Positions 39,430 to 43,062 of a stretch of DNA of 43,062 bases are shown here, piece after piece. Source of the stretch: an uncultured Eubacteriales bacterium (lineage in GTDB: Bacteria; Bacillota; Clostridia; Oscillospirales; Oscillospiraceae); NCBI GenBank assembly GCA_900555735.1, contig USMI01000004.1, positions 1 through 43,062 of the forward strand. Reading direction: 5' to 3'. The translations under genes were made by a program, and so were the position numbers. A model generated the notes under the pieces. The model did no database searches. It was not told where the DNA came from and saw only the letters and a list, made by a program, of their open reading frames with translations. Each line of letters starts with the position of its first letter. Positions within the stretch are counted from its first letter, which is position 1.

Positions 39430-39639
39430 TTATTTCTCCCCTCTGGATTTCAGCTTCCGCTTGTTGCCCTTCTCGTCCACGATCCATGTATTTTCCAGAT
39501 GGCTGCGCAGGCTGCCCAGAATGGCCTCCTTGTACTCCAGCCGCAGGGCTTCCCGCTCGGCCTCCTCCTCGACGGTCAGGCCGTCGGCCTTGGCCTTGCG
39601 GGCCAGCTCGTTGATGCGATCAATTTTCTCCTGCTTCAT
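39430..39639 (-). CDS. DUF896 (YnzC-like) small protein
   Basis: A 69-residue helical protein with the family pattern KIDRINELARKAKADGLT then EEEAEREALRLEYKEAIL, and a basic tail. YnzC-type proteins are small three-helix proteins of unclear role, some under SOS control. GGAG lies about 7 nt before the start. It overlaps the end of the ABC gene by 20 bp and lies 2 nt before the XpaC-family gene. Confidence 0.9.
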   Translation of the reverse strand: MKQEKIDRINELARKAKADGLTVEEEAEREALRLEYKEAILGSLRSHLENTWIVDEKGNKRKLKSRGEK

Positions 39640-41392
39640 GGCTCCATTCCCCCAAATTCTGTGTATGATACAGCCGGGCGTAAGCGCCCTGCCTGACTAA
39701 CAATTCCTCATGGCTGCCCTGCTCGGCGATGCGGCCCTCCTGCACCACCAGAATACGGTGGGCACTGCGGATGGTGCTGAGCCGGTGGGCGATGATCAGC
39801 GTGGTGCGGCCCTTGGCCAGCATGTCGAAGGCATGCTGGATCTTCGCCTCGGTGACGCTGTCCAGCGCCGAGGTGGCCTCGTCCAATATCAAAATGGGCG
39901 GGTCCTTTAAAAACACGCGGGCAATGGCCACACGCTGCTTCTGGCCGCCGGACAGCAGCGTGCCCCGCTCGCCCACATAGGTGTCGAAGCCCTGCGGCAT
40001 GGCCATGATGTCGTCGTAGATCTCGGCGCGGCGGGCGGCTGCCTCCACCTCCCCGTCAGTGGCGTCGGGACAGCCATAGCGGATGTTCTCCCGCACGGTG
40101 TCGGCAAACAGGAACACATCCTGCTGCACCACGCCGATAGCCCGGCGCAGGTCGTCCAGCCGGATATGGCGCACATCCACGCCGTCAATGTCGATCTCGC
40201 CCTCGGTCACATCGTAAAACCGGGGGATCAACTGGCAGAGGGTGGACTTTCCGCCGCCGGAGGGGCCTACCACCGCCACCGTCTCGCCCTGCGCCACATG
40301 CAGCGTCACATCGTGGAGCACCTCGTCCGCGCCGTCGTAGGTAAAGCTGACATCCTTTACATCAATGCCGCCCCGGACGCTGGGCATAGATCGTGCGTCG
40401 TCCGCGTCGGCAATGGTGGGATCGGTGCCCATCAGCTCGATAAACCGGTGCAGGCCCGCAAAGCCGTTGGAAAACATCTCGGCAAAGTTGGCCAGCTTCC
40501 GCACCGGCGTGATGAAGGTGGTAATATACAGGCTGAAGGTGATAAGGTCAACGTAGTCCATCCGGTCGCCCATCATCAGCCAGCCGCCGCCTGTGATGAC
40601 CGCCACATTCAGCAGCGTGACGAACAGCTCCATGGTGGAGTTGAACCGGCCCATCTCTTTATGGAAGCCCCGCTTGGCGGTCTTGAAGGTCTCGTTGGCG
40701 CAGTCAAACCGCTGCTGCTGGATGGTCTCGTTGCCGAAGGCCTTCACCGTGCGGATGCCGCTGAGACCGGATTCGATCTCGGCGTTGATGGCACCGGTCT
40801 TTTGCTTGGCCGCCACCGAGGCGCGGCTCATGCCGCCCCGCAGCAGCATCAGTACCACCAGAAACACCGGAATGATGGCCATGACGATCAGTGCCATGCG
40901 CCACTCGATACGGAACATCACCGCCAGCGCTCCCACGATGGTGATGATGGAGATGGTCAGATCCTCCGGCCCGTGGTGAGCCAGCTCCGTCAGCTCGAAA
41001 AGGTCGGTGGTCAGGCGGCTCATCAGCTGGCCGGTACGGTTGCGGTCATAGAAATCAAAGCCCAGCGTCTGCATATGATGGAAAAGGTCACGGCGGATAT
41101 CCGCCTCCACCCGGATGCCGAAGGTATGGCCCCAGTAGGTGACGATAAAGTAAAGCCCCGCCCGCAGCACAAAGGCCAGCGCCACAATGGCCATCACTGT
41201 AAAAAACACACGATAGTTTTTCTCCGGCAGCCACTGGTACAGCGCCACGCGGCTGACCAGCGGAAAGGCCAGATCCACCATGGCGATCAGGATGGCGCAG
41301 CTGATGTCCAGCGTAAACAGCTTCCAGTGGGGCTTGAAATAGCTCAAGAAGATCCGCAGCGGACTGCGGGTGCGGTAATCCTGCGTTGTCAT
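39620..41392 (-). CDS. ABC exporter (fused membrane/ATPase, homodimeric type)
   Basis: A 590-residue half-transporter. Six helices in residues 15-300 with the GRTGQL-MSRLTTD coupling region (NRTGQLMSRLTTDLF), then an ATPase domain with Walker A GPSGGGKST, signature LSGGQKQR, Walker B ILILDEATSALD and switch histidine (IIAHRLST). All ATPase motifs are canonical, unlike the heterodimer at 24.6-28 kb, so a homodimer with two active sites is expected. Start at 41392 has AAAGGA upstream. First gene of a four-gene operon. Substrate unknown. Confidence 0.95.
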   Translation of the reverse strand: MTTQDYRTRSPLRIFLSYFKPHWKLFTLDISCAILIAMVDLAFPLVSRVALYQWLPEKNYRVFFTVMAIVALAFVLRAGLYFIVTYWGHTFGIRVEADIRRDLFHHMQTLGFDFYDRNRTGQLMSRLTTDLFELTELAHHGPEDLTISIITIVGALAVMFRIEWRMALIVMAIIPVFLVVLMLLRGGMSRASVAAKQKTGAINAEIESGLSGIRTVKAFGNETIQQQRFDCANETFKTAKRGFHKEMGRFNSTMELFVTLLNVAVITGGGWLMMGDRMDYVDLITFSLYITTFITPVRKLANFAEMFSNGFAGLHRFIELMGTDPTIADADDARSMPSVRGGIDVKDVSFTYDGADEVLHDVTLHVAQGETVAVVGPSGGGKSTLCQLIPRFYDVTEGEIDIDGVDVRHIRLDDLRRAIGVVQQDVFLFADTVRENIRYGCPDATDGEVEAAARRAEIYDDIMAMPQGFDTYVGERGTLLSGGQKQRVAIARVFLKDPPILILDEATSALDSVTEAKIQHAFDMLAKGRTTLIIAHRLSTIRSAHRILVVQEGRIAEQGSHEELLVRQGAYARLYHTQNLGEWSHEAGEN

Positions 41393-41431
41393 ATTTCGAT
41401 TCCTTTTCCAAAGACAATTCTCCAATTATAT

Positions 41432-41460
41432 ATTATATCACGGCAGGCGCTCTTTGACAA
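41432..41460 (-). promoter_or_regulatory. Promoter of the ABC-DUF896-XpaC operon
   Basis: Minus-strand TTGTCA (41460-41455), 17-nt spacer, TATAAT (41437-41432). Confidence 0.75.
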
Positions 41461-41476
41461 GGCGGACGACGCAAAG

Positions 41477-41503
41477 AAAAGCAGCGGCGCTGCCGCTGCT
41501 TTT
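41477..41503 (-). terminator. Terminator of the Big2-domain gene
   Basis: Perfect 12-bp stem AAAAGCAGCGGC with its complement (41477-41488 / 41492-41503) and 3-nt loop; ends in TTTT on either strand. Confidence 0.88.
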
Positions 41504-41519
41504 CAGGGTCATATTTACA

Positions 41520-42440
41520 TCAGTTGACGCGGACAAGGATCTCCGCCGTAGAACTGCCCAGAGTGATGGTAACGGTGGCCTCGCCCTTGCCGACGCGCTC
41601 GAGCTTACCATCAGAAGAGACCTTTACCACATTTGTATTGGAGCTCTTCCATGTGGGAGTACCAGTAATGCCTTCCAGAATCAGCTGGCAAGAAGTCTCT
41701 TTAGACTGCATTGTAATGTCATATATGCCATCCTCTCTGGGTTTAAGCTCTATGCCATACTCTGTCTTGATCTTCAGGTTCTTCAGAGAGGTGCTGGTAT
41801 TGGTGTTGCCGTCGTCTGGCTTATTCGTAGTATCCGGCTTATTGGTGGTCGTTCCGTCGTCGGGGGTGTTCGTATTGGTGTCGGCCTTCTTCTGGACGGT
41901 GACGGCACAGGCCGCACTTTCGTCGCCGCAGGTGACGGTGATCATGGCCGTACCCTCGGCCACGGCGGTAACGGTACCGTCGGTATCCACCTTGGCCACG
42001 CCGGAATCATTGGTGATCCAGCTGTAACCCTCCACAGCGCCGCCGGTAGCGGTCAGCGTTCCGGTCTCACCGGGTGCCAGCAGCAGCGTGGTGTGATCCA
42101 GCGCCAGCTCCTTGACCGCAGGCTCGTCGGGCGGCGGGGTAACGGGGTCCTGCTGGACGGTGCCGGGGTTGGGATCGTTGGCCGGCTCCTGATTGCCGCC
42201 GAACCAGCCCTTCACCGTGTCGCCGGCGAAGGCCCATACCAGAACGGCGATCAGCAGCACCACCACGACCACCAGAACAGGCCCCACGATGCTGGGTGCT
42301 TTTTTCTTCTGCTCCATCTGGCGATGGCCCCGCTTCTTCACTTTACCGTTATAATATTCCTCGTCTTCCGCGCAGAAAGGGCAACTTTTATAGCTGTCGG
42401 AGAACATTTCCCCGCATTTATTACACTTGATCAAGCTCAT
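41520..42440 (-). CDS. Zinc-ribbon, single-TM, Big2-domain surface protein
   Basis: A 306-residue protein in modules: a cytoplasmic zinc ribbon (CNKCG and CPFC, residues 5-25), a membrane helix (about 53-70), a Pro/Asp-rich spacer, a first bacterial Ig-like (Big2) domain (about 105-180: LALDHTTLLLAPGETGTL, WITNDSGVAKVDTDGTVTAV), a Thr/Asn/Pro/Asp-rich linker, and a second, more divergent Big2-like domain (to the end: WKSSNTNVVKVSSDGKLERV). The Ig part should be extracellular. Start at 42440 has GGAGGG 10 nt upstream; two earlier in-frame starts sit on or before that site. Probably an adhesion or envelope-sensing protein. Confidence 0.85.
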   Translation of the reverse strand: MSLIKCNKCGEMFSDSYKSCPFCAEDEEYYNGKVKKRGHRQMEQKKKAPSIVGPVLVVVVVLLIAVLVWAFAGDTVKGWFGGNQEPANDPNPGTVQQDPVTPPPDEPAVKELALDHTTLLLAPGETGTLTATGGAVEGYSWITNDSGVAKVDTDGTVTAVAEGTAMITVTCGDESAACAVTVQKKADTNTNTPDDGTTTNKPDTTNKPDDGNTNTSTSLKNLKIKTEYGIELKPREDGIYDITMQSKETSCQLILEGITGTPTWKSSNTNVVKVSSDGKLERVGKGEATVTITLGSSTAEILVRVN

Positions 42441-42485
42441 GCTTTCCATTCCCTCCAAAGGACATACTCTTAATAATACTTAGCT

Positions 42486-42515
42486 ATAATACCCCAAAAG
42501 CAACCATCCCGTCAA
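42486..42515 (-). promoter_or_regulatory. Promoter of the Big2-domain gene
   Basis: Minus-strand TTGACG (42515-42510), 18-nt spacer, TATTAT (42491-42486). Confidence 0.6.
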
Positions 42516-42555
42516 CTGAAAATCATGGAAATTCATCATTTTTTTACATCTTTTC

Positions 42556-42584
42556 TTGCTTTTCGACGGTTAAGTTCCTATAAT
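42556..42584 (+). promoter_or_regulatory. Plus-strand promoter candidate upstream of the transposase
   Basis: TTGCTT (42556-42561), 17-nt spacer, TATAAT (42579-42584). A second -10-like TGG-TATAAT lies at 42642-42649. Either could serve the transposase, or the first may belong to the target site. Confidence 0.5.
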
Positions 42585-42649
42585 AATGTGCACTGAATAA
42601 CAGAAAAAGCCTTATATTTCAATCCATAGAGGCCAATCTGTGGTATAAT

Positions 42650-43062
42650 AGGAGCAAGAGAACTGGCAAAAATCCAGCAAAAACCTTGCACTCGGAGGGC
42701 AACTATGTATCGTTACAGCAATGGCCAGATCAGCTTGGCGGATTTCAAACAGCCGGTGGGCATGAATCTGAAGGAAAGCAACCGTTGGGTAAAGAAAGCC
42801 CAGACGATCCCCTGGCCAGAGATCGAGAAGCGCTACGCCGCCCTATTCACCAACCGGAAAGGCAATGTGGCCAAGCCGCTGCGTCTGGCCTTGGGCGCCT
42901 GCATCATTCAGGCGGAGTATGGTTTCTCAGATGAAGAAACTGCCCTTATGATCCAAGAGAACCCGTATCTGCAGTATTTCTGCGGGTATCCTGGCTATGA
43001 TGATGAAAAGCTGCCCTTTGATCCGTCTTTGATGGTGTATTTCCGCAAGCGCCTGACGCCGG
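42650..43062 (+). mobile_element. Insertion sequence entering at the right edge (partial)
   Basis: Inferred from the transposase gene at 42705. The left inverted repeat was not located; it should lie between about 42480 and 42700. The right half is outside the window. Confidence 0.5.
42705..43062 (+). CDS. IS5/IS1182-type transposase, 5' part
   Basis: The frame is open from ATG 42705 to the window edge (119 residues). It matches the N-terminal DUF772-type region of IS5/IS1182-group transposases: SLADFKQPVGMNLKESNRWV, KPLRLALGACIIQAEYGFSD, MIQENPYLQYFCGYPGYDDE and FDPSLMVYFRKRL. The DDE catalytic residues lie beyond the window. CGGAGGGC precedes the start by about 4-9 nt. Confidence 0.85.
   Translation, partial: MYRYSNGQISLADFKQPVGMNLKESNRWVKKAQTIPWPEIEKRYAALFTNRKGNVAKPLRLALGACIIQAEYGFSDEETALMIQENPYLQYFCGYPGYDDEKLPFDPSLMVYFRKRLTP

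Noticed and set aside
40166..41527. 453-codon plus-strand frame opposite the ABC exporter
   Set aside because: Shadow frame that crosses the operon promoter and a terminator; His/Gln/Asp-rich without motifs.
1..43062. tRNA, rRNA, CRISPR arrays, phage structural genes
   Set aside because: Looked for by eye; no cloverleaf-like T-loop clusters, regularly spaced repeats, or capsid/terminase-like proteins were seen.

Overview
The window reads as chromosomal DNA of a GC-rich member of the Clostridia, most like the Oscillospiraceae/Ruminococcaceae group (inference). The signs are AGGAGG-type ribosome binding sites, TTGACA-17-TATAAT promoters, an rrf2-sufCBDSU iron-sulfur operon, an McsA/ClpC pair, XpaC-family and DUF896 genes, and many PadR, MarR, MerR and TetR regulator/effector pairs. 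No rRNA, tRNA or CRISPR array was seen. Most genes are compact operons ended by long, perfect hairpins.

Layout. 0-9 kb holds stress and envelope genes: a DUF6282 hydrolase, Hsp20, an HdeD-like membrane protein divergent from a PucR-type regulator, a minus-strand operon (DUF4177, glycine-rich small protein, NapH-like ferredoxin membrane protein, XRE regulator), then mcsA-clpC without mcsB or ctsR beside it. The hdeD/pucR and mcsA/DUF4177 gaps share a colinear, gap-free divergent promoter module with a TTGTGC-N5-GCACAA palindrome. 9-14.4 kb holds a GT8 glycosyltransferase, a stump of a polysaccharide deacetylase gene, a TetR/oleate hydratase pair, a LysR regulator and two small unknown genes. 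14.4-19.7 kb is the suf operon with its Rrf2 regulator and operator-like repeats. 19.8-24.1 kb holds a membrane GT2, a two-component system and a MITE-like element. 24.1-28 kb is a MarR-controlled heterodimeric ABC exporter. 28.1-29.1 kb is a deletion scar joining a MerR gene to a decayed aldo/keto reductase.

29.2-35.95 kb is the most unusual part. One operon encodes a two-TM protein, a 71-residue protein, a P-loop GTPase with G1/G3/G4/G5-like motifs, and a C-terminally membrane-anchored protein that may be a GTPase-associated (GAP1-like) partner. A second operon encodes a membrane-anchored degenerate FHA-like protein, a divergent SEDS (FtsW/RodA) protein and a class B PBP with intact SxxK, SxN and KTG motifs. 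Both operons begin with the same duplicated leader: a C-tract set exactly 21 nt from an extended -10, preceded by related hairpins. They look like one regulon, possibly a GTPase-controlled peptidoglycan synthase module acquired as a block. That link is inference.

36-43 kb holds a PadR regulator with tandem operators and a HAAS-prefixed SEDS-like membrane protein, a minus-strand operon (ABC exporter, DUF896, XpaC family, unknown 157-residue protein), a zinc-ribbon/TM/Big2 surface protein, and the 5' part of a transposase running off the right edge.
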